In this document: positions 47,141 through 59,800 of the stretch, piece by piece | How the letters are laid out: each line of letters opens with the position of its first letter | Position numbering within the stretch: the first letter of the stretch is position 1 | Origin: Apium graveolens | Lineage: Eukaryota; Streptophyta; Magnoliopsida; Apiales; Apiaceae | Reading direction: 5' to 3' | Length of the DNA: 64,000 nucleotides | Assembly: GCF_009905375.1 (NCBI RefSeq) | Contig: NC_133653.1 | Span: 69,512,920-69,576,919, forward strand | Position numbers and translations under genes: made by a program | Notes under the pieces: generated by a model | Database searches by the model: none | Told to the model about the DNA's origin: nothing | Seen by the model: only the letters and a program-made list of their open reading frames with translations

Positions 47141-48640
47141 ATTGAGATTCCTGGCAATAAGTTGTGTAGAATTGATATCCTGGAAGGTAAGAGGATTTGA
47201 TATTATTCTAAGGAATGGATTGACTGCTAAAGCGTGATGTCCAGACAGACCGTCGTGACGAAAAGATAATTCTGGGGATGCTAAATGAGAAAGTGAGGAG
47301 GTTCAGAAGATGAAAGAAGGTAACGAATTTGTTAATTATAATTACGGTGATCAAGATATGAGCATTATGGTGATTATGGAATACAAGTCGGAAGCAAACA
47401 AAGTTTGAAGATTTTATAATAATTAAGGAGTTCCAAGATATGTTTTTGGATGAGTTATCAACATTCCTTCGGATATAGAAATTGAGTTCGTGATTGATTT
47501 AGCACTTGAAATGAAGCTAGTGTCCAAGGCCCCGCACAGAATGGTGCCAGTTAAAGTGAAGGAGTTAGCAATGTAAATGCGAGAAATGCTAGAAGAAGAA
47601 GTGATTAGATCTAGTGTACCCCATAAGGTGCACCTGTATTAAATGTTTATAACAAAGATGGAAGTATGTGATGATGCATCAACTAGCGAAAGCTCAACAG
47701 GCTTACTATCAAGAGCAAGTATTTGTTATTTCGAACCAATGATTTGTTTGATCAAATGAAAGAAGCAAAGTACTTTTATAGGGTTGATTTAAGGCTTGGT
47801 ATTTCACCAATTGAAGATTAAATCTATGGACAAAATCTTTAAGGAATATCCGAGTAAGCTATAGTTGTGATACTTAAAGTTAACGGAGGACCAGGCAAAG
47901 CATTTAATGATAACTGGGAAGTTGGAGAAGAAAGAAGTTGTATGAAAAGTGTACAAGGTGAAAGTTTTGAGGGTAGAAAGCATAAATAGTTAATAAAGAG
48001 AAATTCAGCAGAAGTTAAAATTACTATGAATGGAAAGAGACCAGAAACTCCAACAAAAGTAAGAAGTTTTATCATGGGTCGGTTACTATTGAAAACTTGT
48101 GCAGGATTTCGTGAAAGTTGCAATATCTTGGACGAAGCTAACCAGGAAGAGCACGAAGTTTTGTGAAATGGAGAAGGATGAAGGGAAGGTTTTGCGGAGT
48201 TAAATAAAAGAGTGGTTTCAGCACCTGTTTTACCAATTTAAAAGTATCAAGGAGGTTTGATAGTTGATAGTGATGCTTCTCATTAAGGAATAGGATGTGT
48301 GTTGATGCAGCACCATAGAGTTATTGTATATGCATCTAGACAACCGAAACCTTATGAGCAGAAGTATCCTACCCATAATTTGGGAGTAACAGTAATAATA
48401 TTCATTTTGAAAGATTTGGGAAATATAATATGTATGGAGAAAGGTGTAAGATCTATACGGGCTATAAGAGGTTGAAGTATATATTCACGAGGAAAAGCAA
48501 AGATAGAGGAAAGCAATAACGGACATGGAGACTATACCGGAAGAATTTTTTTTATGAAATTTTTGAAGTTGGAATTGGGAGTCAGAGTTTATAATCCAAA
48601 CAAGAGCAAGGATGAATAGTACAACCTATCAGTCGAAGTT
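47141..48640 (+). pseudogene. pol: Gypsy-C first protease-RT-RNase H segment
   Basis: Decayed matches run in family order: protease end (RGFDIILRNGL, about 47200), RT entry (EIEFVIDLA, LVSKAPHRMVPVKVKEL, 47480-47570), GAPVL and KDGSM (47625-47660), FDQMKEAKYFYRVDLRL (47750-47800). RNase H follows (RPETPTKVRSF, ASHxGIGCVLMQHHRVIVYA, QKYPTHNLG, 48040-48390). The frame changes several times and stops are frequent, so no product is possible. Confidence 0.65.
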
Positions 48641-48980
48641 GTTAAGAGAAAGACAAGGAGATGTCAAAAGAAGATAATGGATCACGATGTTAGTAGTTAG
48701 TAAGAGGAAATTTATGCGCCCAGAAGAACGATCACGATATCTCCAGGTTTTCTTCCAGCACTTGGATGCTACAAGTAGGAGAATTAAGAAATGAGATCCC
48801 ACAGGAAATTCACAATATAAAGGATTTAATTTATGGAAGAAATGTCAAGATATATAGAAACTTAAAGAAAAATAGTGATAACCAGATATAATAAGGGAAT
48901 TTCAAAATAGATTGGGAAGTGTTAGACATACCAAAGAATTAAAGCGAAGTATTAAAGGCCTAATAAATAAGGCAGACTAG
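48641..48980 (+). other. Gypsy-C stretch between the two RT segments
   Basis: I could not assign this stretch. It is purine-rich, like the rest of the decayed pol, and may hold integrase N-terminal remnants. Confidence 0.35.
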
Positions 48981-50470
48981 GGAATGGTTTGACAAGAAGT
49001 GAATCATGAAAGGTACCAGTGATGTTCATGGAGAAAAAGAATGAAATTATAAGAGTATGTACTGATTATCGGGAGTTTAACAAAACCATGAATAAGAAGA
49101 AGTGAGACCCAATAAAGAATTGATTACCTATGAGACCTAATCTAAGAAGTGTGTTATGTATCAAGGATTAACTTAAGATCCGACCTGAGAACATAACAAA
49201 GATTATGACCAAAATAAGTTAAGAGCATCGCAAGCTCGGATGATATTATGTGAAATAACAAGTGTATCAGGTAATTATAAGGAATCAAGGAACGTGGTGT
49301 ATAAGGAGTACTTGGATAAGCAAACTGTATTTATTGATAACATCCTCAGCTACTTAAGAAATAAGAAAGTCTGCGTGGGATGCCCAAGGATTTTTCTCCA
49401 AGGATCAGAAGGAAAGCAACTATGCGTTAAGTTTTCAAGAATAAAATTTTGACTAACGTTAACAAAAGGTTCTGAATTAATCTAGTAACAACTACCTAAG
49501 CAAAATCGTATGATAACAGATGCCCTATACCGACAGGAGGGGTTGGATATAACTAAGACCACCAAGGAGTTAATAAACGAATTGAACAGAGGGAAATCTG
49601 AAGTTCAAATATTTAAAAATAACAGTACATGAAAATATGAGATTACTTTTCAGCTTTAACTGATGGAAAAGAGTAAGAGATGTTTAAATATTTGGAAACC
49701 AAGTTGAAAACGAGCACCATCTAACATCCTTATGTGGAGAGTCAAAGTACGAAAGTGATTCAGGAACTATAAGATATATTAAGAGATTGAGTTTTTAAGA
49801 AAACACTGGAATAATTATTTATCATCGATGTCAGCTTTGGAATGCTACTTTACCAAGCTTCATGTGAACACGAGTTTAGGTCCCCATTTTATTGAGATGA
49901 AGTGAGAGAAAGAAAGTTGCTAAATTCAAAGTTAAGTCGACACACCAAGAGCGTAGTGCTATTGGTTGAAGCAGCTCGGAGTAGACAAAGAAAGAAGACA
50001 AAATTGTATTGAGAGAAAGTATGAGTATAGAAATAGGACCAGTAGTGTTAGTAAAAGTGTCGTCTTGAAAAAGATTGGATAAATTTGAATAGAAGGGACA
50101 AGCTAAGTCCTAAAATTAGTGAACCATTCGAGGTATTGATAAATATAGATAAAGTTGTTCATAAATTATATGACCGTCACACCCGTGTGTATACCTAATA
50201 TATTCTACTTGTTAATATTAAAGTGATAAGTATTGGGTTTGAATTAAGTGATTGATAAGGAGCTAATGGGGCTCTTGTCCAGGTTTGTTTTGCATATAGT
50301 GATCAATCCAAACTCGTGATTGTTAAAGGCGAGTCATTGGAAATGAGTGTATATCTATAGTCAGTACGTTCGAAAACCTCGAGTAGAAGAGTCTACTTAG
50401 AATCTAGAGTCATATATGCTTGACAAATATCCTCACTTGTGCAACTAGATCAGATTCTGAGGACAGAATC
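48981..50470 (+). pseudogene. pol: Gypsy-C second RT segment, integrase and chromodomain-like end
   Basis: RT motifs appear again at 49018-49090 (VMFMEKKNEIIRVCTDYREFNK), followed by an RT stretch near 49180-49240 and an RNase H end (ADALYRQEGLD-like, about 49515). Integrase traces follow (FKYLETKLKTSTI, HPYVESQSTKVIQEL, near 49680-49770). Near 50370-50450 the stretch KPRVEESTLESRVIYA resembles the W/E-rich end of a chromodomain tail. A purine tract (50476-50487) precedes the 3' LTR. Confidence 0.6.
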
Positions 50471-50487
50471 CTTTTAAGGGGGAAGGA

Positions 50488-53400
50488 TATAACGACTCGT
50501 GTATTTTTGAGTTATTTATATATGTGATTATTATGGAAATTATTAAATAAAATATGTGTGTTGGTTTTGACCACTATGTGATGCTTGAGTATTATCTATA
50601 TGTGATTTATAGTGCACCGGGTTGTCCGCGCGATTAATTATGGGATCGTATTGAATTGTTTTCACTTTCAAAAGTGGATTATTGCAAATTTATTTGAATA
50701 AATACTGGAACTATCTTTAAAATTGTTTTTATGCTTTTATAATGATAATATTTATTTTTGGGATTTTATAAAATTGAAAAATCAATATTTCATCAATTAT
50801 TTAACCCGTTATGATTTTCTGATTGTATTTATTTGTAAAACTTATATTTAATTCAGGAAATCTTTAAAAATTATGAAACTTATATTTATTTAAAGTTTAG
50901 AATATTCCGAGAATTTTAAAATTATTTTGGAAATATTCGGGATTAATTTTACCCGCGCGTTGTTTCGTTTATTTGATAAAAGCGGATATAAAGTGCATTT
51001 TAAAAATCGTTTTAAAATTTCAAAATTCATGTTTTTATTAACTTCGGGATATTTTTAATATTTTAAGATTATTTTCATGATTTTCTGAATCTGTTTTAAG
51101 TACACCTCGGTTCGTTAAATGAGAAATACGGGTATAAATTGCGTTTCAGAGATTATTTTAAAATTACGAAATTTATGTTTTTATAAACTCTGGGATACTT
51201 ATGATATTTTAAAAATATTTTCGTAATTTTCGGGGGCCTTAAAAACTTGTAATTATCCTTGCAAACACACGTGTCAATTTTTCAGATTAGAGGGGGGCAC
51301 GTGTTGCCTCTCATTTGCACCATCTGTCAATTAAAAAAAATAATAAAAATAAAATAAAATAAAATAAAATAAACACGCACGCACGCAGATACCCACCCCT
51401 ACCCCTGTTTTCTCATCGCTGAGCTTCTTTTCCCCCTCCTCTCGCGATGGTTATGGTTCGGAAAGCTTCAGGGATGTGCTCTTCAGTTTATTTTCCGTGA
51501 TTCTCGTTCTTCCCGGTGATTCACGCGGTGCCAGCCGCCATTCCTCGGCTTCCGACGAGGCGGTGGTGGCGAGGCCGTGGTGGTGTCGGCCGTGTATTAT
51601 ATATGTATGTACATGTCAAATACATGTCTGTGTTGCCTGGGTTGTACAGTTCTGTGTGCCTACTATTCTTGTCCGATTTTGCTTCACGTTTCTGGCCATT
51701 TTCCGGTCGATTTGTGATGTGTAATCGGGTTGCTGCTTTGCTTCTTCGTGATGGAGTGTGCCGATTTTAATTATTTATTCTATGCAGGAAATTTAATTGA
51801 ATAATTTCATGAAATGAAATTAATTTCGTGCTGTAGTTATTCGAGTTAATTGGTGAAATTTGCGATGGAAACCCGATGTATACGGGTACCCGCGAATTTT
51901 ACCGCCGTCGGCGATGAGCCTCGGCGAGCCGACGGTGGACCGTGATGATCGATATCTGAGTCCTAAAAATTCAAAATATTAATTTAATTCATAAATTATT
52001 TTCAAGATGTAAATAATCAGATAATAATAATTAATTGATTTGAATTGACGTTTGGGAATTTGTGACTCGTGATTGGGTTGTTGGTTCGAGATTATTGGAT
52101 TGCGTGGTTGGGTTATGAATTTGAGTTGATTAGATTGATTGTTGATTGAGACGTCGAATTATATCGACGGGTAGTCCGATAAACAAAGGAGACGCTGTCC
52201 AATTTTCGGAAAATCAAACTACGGAAATACGAGAGCGTATCCGAGGATTATCGGGACATCGAGCGAATATAAGTAAATACATATACGCATGTTTTATACA
52301 GAACCTGATTGTATGTTGTGTTGTATGTTTTGACCAAAACACAGTAACCCTAATTTCATAAAATGACGAGTATACGTATTTTCTGAAAATGAACACTAGA
52401 TCGATTTCGAGAATGTGAACCCTAATTCTTCTCTGTGCTATTCTAATATGAATAATTACGAGTCGGGTTTGAATATCGTTGAGTAAGAATTAGTATCGAG
52501 GATATGTCAAGCATACCTAGACATCTAACGTAGGGTATTTCGACCATGTAGGTTATAGTCGGGAAACTGAAGGTGGACGATGGATTAAAGATAACATAGT
52601 GATCAGTCGACGAGCTCAGTAGAGTTTCAACAGAAAAACCTGAGTGTCGAAGTCGAATCCAATGATATCTAGTGGTTGGACGTTAAAGCCTGAGCGGCAG
52701 CGTCGGATCAGAATTGATCAGTAGTAGTTGTAAAGCCAGTAAGGCAAGTATTTCTGAACTTTGCTTCAAGATATATATTACCAATGTTTTGGAACTGTTT
52801 CATAACATGTCGCTATTATTCAAAATAACTCATGTTTTATTTTGCAAGTGCTTTAAACTATTAAACCTTGAACCCTGATTTTCTTGATCTTGAGCCGTAA
52901 GCCTTGTTCTTTATAAACCATCCTTTGTTGAACCTCAGATACCAAATCACACAAATATGATACTACTCCCCAAATGTATAGCCACCAAACACCAAGCACT
53001 GGAACAAAATTGTGTAAAAATACATAAATTTTTATATCTCGACCATTCTTTATAACATCAAAGAACTATACCTTGAAAAATCAGTATTCGTCCAATACCT
53101 GATCATTTTACAGACTGAAAACTGTTTCTTGTACATACCTTGGTATACCCTTGTGATATCCATGAGTTTCCTTATGTTTTATTCAAATGTTTATTCATCA
53201 TTGATTATGATCTCGTGTTATCGAATTAATTGTTTATCGAATTGAACTGCTTTAGAATTGGATAGTTTTTATATATGTGGACCAGATTCGTGGTCAGACC
53301 ATACTAATGGTCAAGTTAGGCCAATGTGTGCCTTGGATCCAGTAATTAGAGCAGTGTTGTGTGCTTGCTCGGGGTTAGTGCGTGACTGATCAGCAGCCTA

Positions 53401-53894
53401 ACCTTGGTTTTAAAACTTAAAATGAATATCCAATTCTAATGATTAGTTAAAAAGAAACTTGATTCCTTTGAATCATCTCATTTGATCATTGTTTAACATC
53501 AGTTATCACTATTATGACTTGCTGAGCTAGTTAGCTCACCCTTGCGACTCTTTTATATGTTTTACAGTTGAAAAGAATATGGATAATAGTGAAGTTCCTC
53601 AGTCCAAAGTGCGGGCTAAGGTTCCAGTCGAGTTGGATCGAGCTAGGAGAAGTTTCATGCGGTAAAGAGATATTTAGATTGTAAGAATGATTTTATTATC
53701 AACTGTAAGTTAAATTAGTTGGGATTTGGTACGATGTAATAATTAAGGTTGTGGCTTGTTCTCATACTTTAACCTGTTGCGATCCATGGTTATGTGAAAC
53801 AGGGTCATTGCAATTAATATTTTATGTACAGGTTTATATATTGTGAATGTGTTGTGGACCCCAAACTTCTGACCCGGGTTTGGAGGGCGCCACA
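50488..53894 (+). repeat. Gypsy-C 3' LTR
   Basis: It matches 41138-44580 and ends GCGCCACA at 53894, followed by the TTCAC duplication. Confidence 0.93.
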
Positions 53895-54613
53895 TTCACT
53901 TCTTTCTCCTTTTCCAGTTCAGCCACTAGTGCAATGGATCCTCCTTTCTTCTTTCCTCTCTCCATTCTTTCATCCTGCTCTATCTCAAGCTCATAGGTCT
54001 TCAGAATGCCATACAGTCTCTCCAAAGTAAACTCCTTATAATCTTGTGAGTTTCTCAATGAGACTGCCATTGGTTTCCATTCCTTTGGAAGAGATCTGAG
54101 AAATTTCAGATTGGAGTCTTTAGTCTGATAGACTCTTCCATGCAATTTAAGAGCATTTAGTAGCTTTTGGAATCTACTAAAAATATCAGTGAGTGACTCA
54201 CTTTCTTCATTGTTAAAATGCTCATATTGCTGAATCAGGAGCTGCATTTTATTTTCTCTTACTTGCTCAGTACCATCACAGATTATCTGTATTGTGTCCC
54301 AAACTTCCTTGGCAGTCTTGCAGTTGATGATGTTATCAAACATGTCTGCATCAACACCATTGAACAGAATGTTCATGGCCTTTTTATCTTTCCTGACTTG
54401 TTCAATATCAGGATCAGACCATTCATGTCTTGGATTTGGAACAGATGGTTCATTTCCTGTTGCAGCTCTCATAGGAACATGAGGGCCTCTTTCTATGCAG
54501 TCCACATAGGCCTCATCTTGAGAAAGCATATGAAGATGCATCTTTACCTTCCAATGATGGTAATTATCTTTATCAAGAAAAGGAATCTTGACTCCAACAT
54601 CTTTCTTGTTCAT
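53895..54613 (-). pseudogene. gag: Copia-D gag, N-terminal part
   Basis: It starts at ATG 54613 (MNKKDVGVKIPFLDKDNY). The copia gag core is clear (HHWKVKMHLHM, VWDTIQIICDGTEQVRENKMQ, FTLERLYGILKTYELE) and stays open until EKEKEV at the Gypsy-C insertion, where the frame resumes at 41137. This part is undamaged except for the insertion. It corresponds to 2036-2785 of Copia-A. Confidence 0.9.
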
Positions 54614-54659
54614 CTTGCTGAATTGTTTTGATCTTTAAACTCTTTGTAGATTAAGAGCT

Positions 54660-54672
54660 TGCTCTGATACCA
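54660..54672 (-). other. Primer binding site, initiator Met-tRNA (Copia-D)
   Basis: On the minus strand TGGTATCAGAGCA lies two bases inside the 5' LTR end. Confidence 0.9.
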
Positions 54673-54674
54673 AT

Positions 54675-55741
54675 TATTAGTCCCTTAACAATATAGCAAG
54701 AATTACAGAAGGGGGGTTGAATGGAATTCTTGAACCTTTTTCTTGAAATAAAAATGTTCAACTCGATTATGGATATATTTGTTTTGATTAGCACAATGCG
54801 GAATGTAAACTTGAATGAATCAAAACATAAGTAATTAAAAACAAGAGTCTTTAAAAACTTTCTGGTGGATTTAAACAATTCCACCAGAGATATATTTAAT
54901 ATATCGAGAGGACTCTGTGTGCAGAAATGCTCACAGCTGCTTACACAAGTAGAACTGCTAAGAACACAGGAAATGCTAAAGATAGTGCTTACAAAGATTT
55001 CTCTGTTGTTGTTTCTTAGCTATCTCAGTTATTTTTCTATTTGCTACTCTCTTGGTTTATATATTACCAAGATTACAAAGTCAAAAAAACTGAACAAATA
55101 TAAAATCTAACAGTCTTGATCTTTGCTGCTTTTCGTCCTCTATTACCCAATTAATGGGCTTCCACAGTGTACTTGTATCCAACTCAACGGCTGTGTGTCA
55201 GCTTTCACTGTTCAACTGATGTTTGAATCTTGATATGATCATCTGTCGACTTTCAGATCATCCGTCGATGACTTAATTGATCATCCGTCGACTGCTATGT
55301 TAAACATCCGTTGATAGTCATTTGATCATCCGTCGAAGCTTTGTTAAGCATCCGTTGGTAGCTATTTTGGTCATCCGTCGAAGCTTTGTTAATCATCCGT
55401 TGGTAGCTATTTTGGCACTTGACTTCATTTCACTTATACAGAATTACAAGACATTGTTTATGTACAGTTAATCAACCTATTCTGCATATCTAGTTAAAGT
55501 CAACATGACTTATATGCTACTCCAGATTCTATACAAAGGTGCATACAACACTGTGCTACAAACTTATTATTACATAAGCTACTCACTCGATGGATAATAA
55601 GTTAATCATCCGTCGGGACTATAATGAGTTATCCGTCGGGACTATAATTCTTATCCGTCGAGTGCTACATTATTTCACTAAGTAAAATCTACTTAGATGT
55701 TTTGTTTAGGTAATCATCAAGTACACAACATATTCACAACA
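54675..55741 (-). repeat. Copia-D 5' LTR
   Basis: It matches 29750-30816. The terminal CA is TA here (54675-54676). The twelve-motif cluster is at 55241-55661, and TAAAG (55742-55746) follows as the right target duplication. Confidence 0.95.
55241..55661 (-). promoter_or_regulatory. Twelve ATCCGTCG-type motifs in the Copia-D 5' LTR
   Basis: The order and spacing are the same as at 30315-30737. One site is ATCCGTCG here and ATCTGTCG in the other LTR, a CpG transition. Confidence 0.8.
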
Positions 55742-55746
55742 TAAAG

Positions 55747-56809
55747 GCTGGCCACCTTCTGTACTAACTATGCAATAGAACAAGTGTTCATGATCATAGT
55801 GATCTCTCAATAAATTCTTTTACTTCTATATGATTGATCAAACTTTGGAAGATAGAAGCAGCTAGAAAAGGAGTATAAAAGTATGGTGGTATTCGGAATG
55901 GAAATGTGTTCGTGATACTAAGGTTGACGCGTTTATTAAAAGGTTATAGAATGCTAATGAGCAAAAGTGTAACCAGTATAGTATTATGTACGGAAGATAG
56001 TAACGACTACGAACTAGAAAAGAGTGGGTATTGAGAAATAAAAGCTATATTGCTAGAAACTATGATGAGAATCTGTGCAGTAGACTCGAAAGGAATTTGG
56101 AATGATCACTTAGCACGTATCGAGTTTTCTTACGATAATAGGTTTTATGTCAGTATCGGGATGATGCCCTTTAGGGAAGACAATGCCGATCTCCCCTGTA
56201 TCGAAATGAAGTTGGAGAGCGCAAGATGCTCGGACCCAAAGTGGTCCAAAGGACCAAAGATCTAGTTGATCTAATCAAAGGAAGGCTGGTAGAAACCCTA
56301 GGATGGACATAAGAAGTATGCTGATTTAACTCGGAAGGACAAAAAGTATGAAGTAGGGGATCTAGTACTGTTAAAGGTATCCCCTTGAAAAGGATTGATG
56401 AGGTTCGGAAAAAAAAAGGAAAGCTAAGTCCACGATTTGTTGGGCCCTTGGATATATTAAGCCGTATTGGGAAGTTATCAAATAAACTAGCCCTACCCCG
56501 AACCTGCAGCAAGTTCATAACATGTTCCACGTATCAATATTAACGAAGCATAATCTGAATGTCGGACATATAGGAGAATACGAGCGCATAGACATGTAAC
56601 CAGACTTGACCTATATGGAGCAATCACTAAGGGTTTTGGATTGAGAGGAGCAAGTGCTTAGGAACAGGGTTATCAAACTAGTCAGAGTTTTGAGGTAAAA
56701 CCACAATGTGGGAAAATTGACTTGAGAGTTAGAAAGCGCAATTCTAGAAAAGCATCCCCAACTGTTTTCTATCTGATTCCGGGACGGAATCCTTTTAAAG
56801 AGGGGAGAC
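55747..56809 (+). pseudogene. pol: Gypsy-B integrase end, chromodomain-like tail and purine tract
   Basis: Integrase core traces: TMMRICAVDSKGIWNDHLARIEFSYDN, in pieces, and SIGMMPF (56050-56180). The C-terminal part reads KGKLSPRFVGPLDILSRIGK (56417-56477) and a stretch equivalent to VHNMFHVS near 56510. Near 56630-56760 the sequence reads EEQVLRNRVIKLVRVL and, in another frame, a WELE...HPQLF-like end. These are the hallmarks of chromovirus integrase tails. A purine tract (56797-56809) leads into the LTR. Confidence 0.7.
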
Positions 56810-59800
56810 TGTAATAACCCCAATTTTTGGAAATTTTTGAAACACTGATGAATAGTAACTTTTGCTAACTATGCTGATTAAGAAAAATTATCAAACCACA
56901 CTATATAGGAGTATTGTTATGGAAATTCTGAGATCGTATTAGTATTCCATAAAGTAAATGAGTGTATGTAAAGGTCGTCATAATTTGGATTCGAACACTT
57001 TGGTTTTTCCCGAAAATTCACCAGACACCGAAAGGATTAAGTATAAGGTAACATAATTAAAAGGATTTTTATTTAAGGATTATAGCAGAGGATCAATAAA
57101 GGAATATAAGATATTAATAAAGGTTCAAGAAATCCCAAGTAATAAGATCCCGGATATGATCTCTCAAACTATTAACGAGAACGAGAGTTAAGCGAACCGT
57201 AAAACAAATAAGCGACCAAGAGACAAGCTTGTACAAGAAGCCAAGGATTATGACATCATCAAACCACAAGGTGTGGACAAGTGGATGCAAGATGATATGT
57301 GATTGATGATATAAGCATGGTTTAAAAAATATTTAGCCAAGGATGATTTATGTCCATGTATTATGACCTTGGTTAATCAAATCAAGGTTAGATTAACTAA
57401 ACAAATAAAACATTATACCAATTAACCAAGGCAAATCAAAGAAGCATTTCATCACCCCATTTTTTAAAGCTTGCTCTCGGCCAAAACCAGAGCAGCAACT
57501 TCAAACTGCCATATCTCCTTCAATACTCACTCAAATAGTATTTTCTATAGCTCTTTGGAAAGGTATTGAGATGGCCTACAACTCTTGTTCACAAGTCTCA
57601 TCCACATAAGCATGGTAAGACCCTCATTTATACAGTTCTTTCAATCAGACTTTTAGAAACTTCAAAATCTAACTAAGTGTTTTCTTGATTGTTTGTGAGA
57701 TCCAAGCTTGTATAAGGATTAATCAAGGTTTTAAGGCTTCCTAGAAACTTTCCCCTCACAAAAAAAGGTATAAAACTTCTGTACCTTTAAGTACTAAGTT
57801 TGTTTGCTTTAATTTTGGGATGGTTTGGATGGATGAGTAGTTGTTTGAATGATTAAGCTTGAATTGAACTTTGATTGCTAAGTAGATTAGTTGATTATGG
57901 AGATGGTGTAATATTGAATGGGATTTATATTCTTGAGCTTGTTTTGGCTAAGATCAGTAGCCTAGGTTTGAATCTTGAAGTTGTGGATGGATTTTAGTTG
58001 GAAGGGATTGATTTTGAGTGGTAAAAATATTGGAAATCGTTAAGTTCTAGCCGTCATAATGCCTGATTTTCCTTAACTATTTATGTGCTTAACTTTAGTA
58101 CCCATGAACTCACTGTAAGATTCTGACCTTTTTCATGATTAGATAGTTCATGTTACGAGCTTCGTTTTGATATGTCGTTCGCTTAAATCCGAGTTACGAG
58201 CGATAAGAAATGACCATTTTAATTAACGGCATTTCACGAGCGAACCCCGAAACCTCAAGTAACTTTGAGACCATAATTGAGACCCTTAAATGATTAATTG
58301 AAACATGAGAGAATTATGTCAAGTGAATAAGGCAGTCAATAAAGTTCTCGAGGAAGAGTCGCCTTAAAATTTGTAACATTTAATTTATTAAAATTAGTGG
58401 ACCCGAGGGTACGCGAGCGATTAACGCAAATCGTTAAGCGTATAAGCGACCGTTAGGGTATGAGTGAGTTTTGACTAGTTTCTTAAGAGGCCGTGGTCTA
58501 ATTCCGGCTTATGTTGTTATTCATAGGTTATCGGACTCACTCTAAGCTTAAGTCTAACCCGGAACACTCAGGCAAGTTTTCTACCCGTTATACTGTTATT
58601 GTGATGTAAATATATTGATGCATTATCTTGAGATAAGTGCATGGTTGTTATTAGCAGATCTTGCGATATATTGGAGCATGTTGATATGGTATATATATAT
58701 GCATGTTGTGAAATCTTGATATTTTATTATCAATTCAAATGCTTATAAATTGCATAATACCTATGCTAGAGATAAGCAGCAGTTGCGTATACCCTTAGTA
58801 TTGGGGACCCAAAGGTTAACATTTTTCTAAACCGCGAGGCGATGTTCCCGAGTATATTATATATATATATATATATAGTTTTCAAAACTATTAATCGAAT
58901 AATGATTATTCGATAGTTATAAATTAAAAGCGAATAATAGTTTGAAAATTCATTCGAGGACTTATGGCTCTGTTTATTTTATTAAATAATATTCTTTATT
59001 TTCTTAAAGAATAATGTTACATAATTTACCAAGTATTTGAGAAATGATTGATATCGTCAATCATCCTTACCTTAAATATTTTCAGTAAGTTATTTTCAAA
59101 ACTTTTACTTCATTTGCTTTGATAAAAGCTATTCGTTATTGGAATATTATTTATAGCATATTATTCAGATTTTCTTTGATTATCTTGGAATTGATTTATT
59201 CTATCAAATCATCCTTATTCCAAACGCTTTCAAAAATATTTTTGAGTCTTCAAAATGATTTTAAAGGCTAGAGCGGATCCCAAAATTCATTTTCAAATTT
59301 AAGATCTTCCTTTCGAAGGGGATTTAAATACTCGCTTAAAAATCTGAGGGATCCGGCTCTGTGGTGTATTTACAACGAAGTTACTGATTTAATAAAAGAG
59401 CTTTTGATTACTTTCCCAACATTCGGGAAGTAAGTCCATCTAAATGAGTCGGCATAAGCAACAGGCCAGGGTACGGTCTATCAAAGTGTAAGTGGCTGGG
59501 TTGTAGTCCATCAATGCGTAAGAGGCCGGGTGGCGGTCCAGCACAAGTACCTAATGCGTCCGGTGGGGGATTCATCCAAATACTAGTAGAAAAGGTTACT
59601 TATTGGTATCTTTGCCTGATCAGCAAGATATCGGGTTTATGCCAAAGTTTTCTTCTTTCCAAATTCATTGGATATTACAACTTTGTTTATACTTTTAATG
59701 ACAGAGGTTTTCAAGGAATGTATGAGAGATATATATAGGTGTATATATATCGGGACTTAATGAAGTATCTCGTAACTTCATTTCTTTCAAATGATATTTC

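Larger units (their letters stand above)
41138..53894 (+). mobile_element. Gypsy-C: chromovirus-like Ty3/gypsy element with 3.4 kb LTRs
   Basis: LTRs at 41138-44580 and 50488-53894 start TATAACGACT (TG lost at the first position in both) and end GGAGGGCGCCACA. TTCAC flanks it on both sides. The internal region is 5.9 kb, heavily decayed, with protease, two RT segments, RNase H and integrase traces, and no recognisable gag. No primer site matching initiator Met-tRNA follows the first LTR. With such an internal region it was probably moved by enzymes from another element. Confidence 0.9.
29750..55741 (-). mobile_element. Copia-D: Maximus/SIRE-like Ty1/copia element with accessory ORF, split by Gypsy-C
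   Basis: The two LTRs are 1,067 bp each (29750-30816 and 54675-55741) and differ at about a dozen positions by eye. TAAAG flanks both ends. Reading on the minus strand: 5' LTR, primer site, gag, protease, integrase, RT, RNase H, accessory ORF, purine tract, 3' LTR. Gypsy-C interrupts gag. Without it the element is about 13.2 kb. The coding parts carry fewer lesions than those of Copia-A. The short motif ATCCGTCG occurs throughout. Confidence 0.93.
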
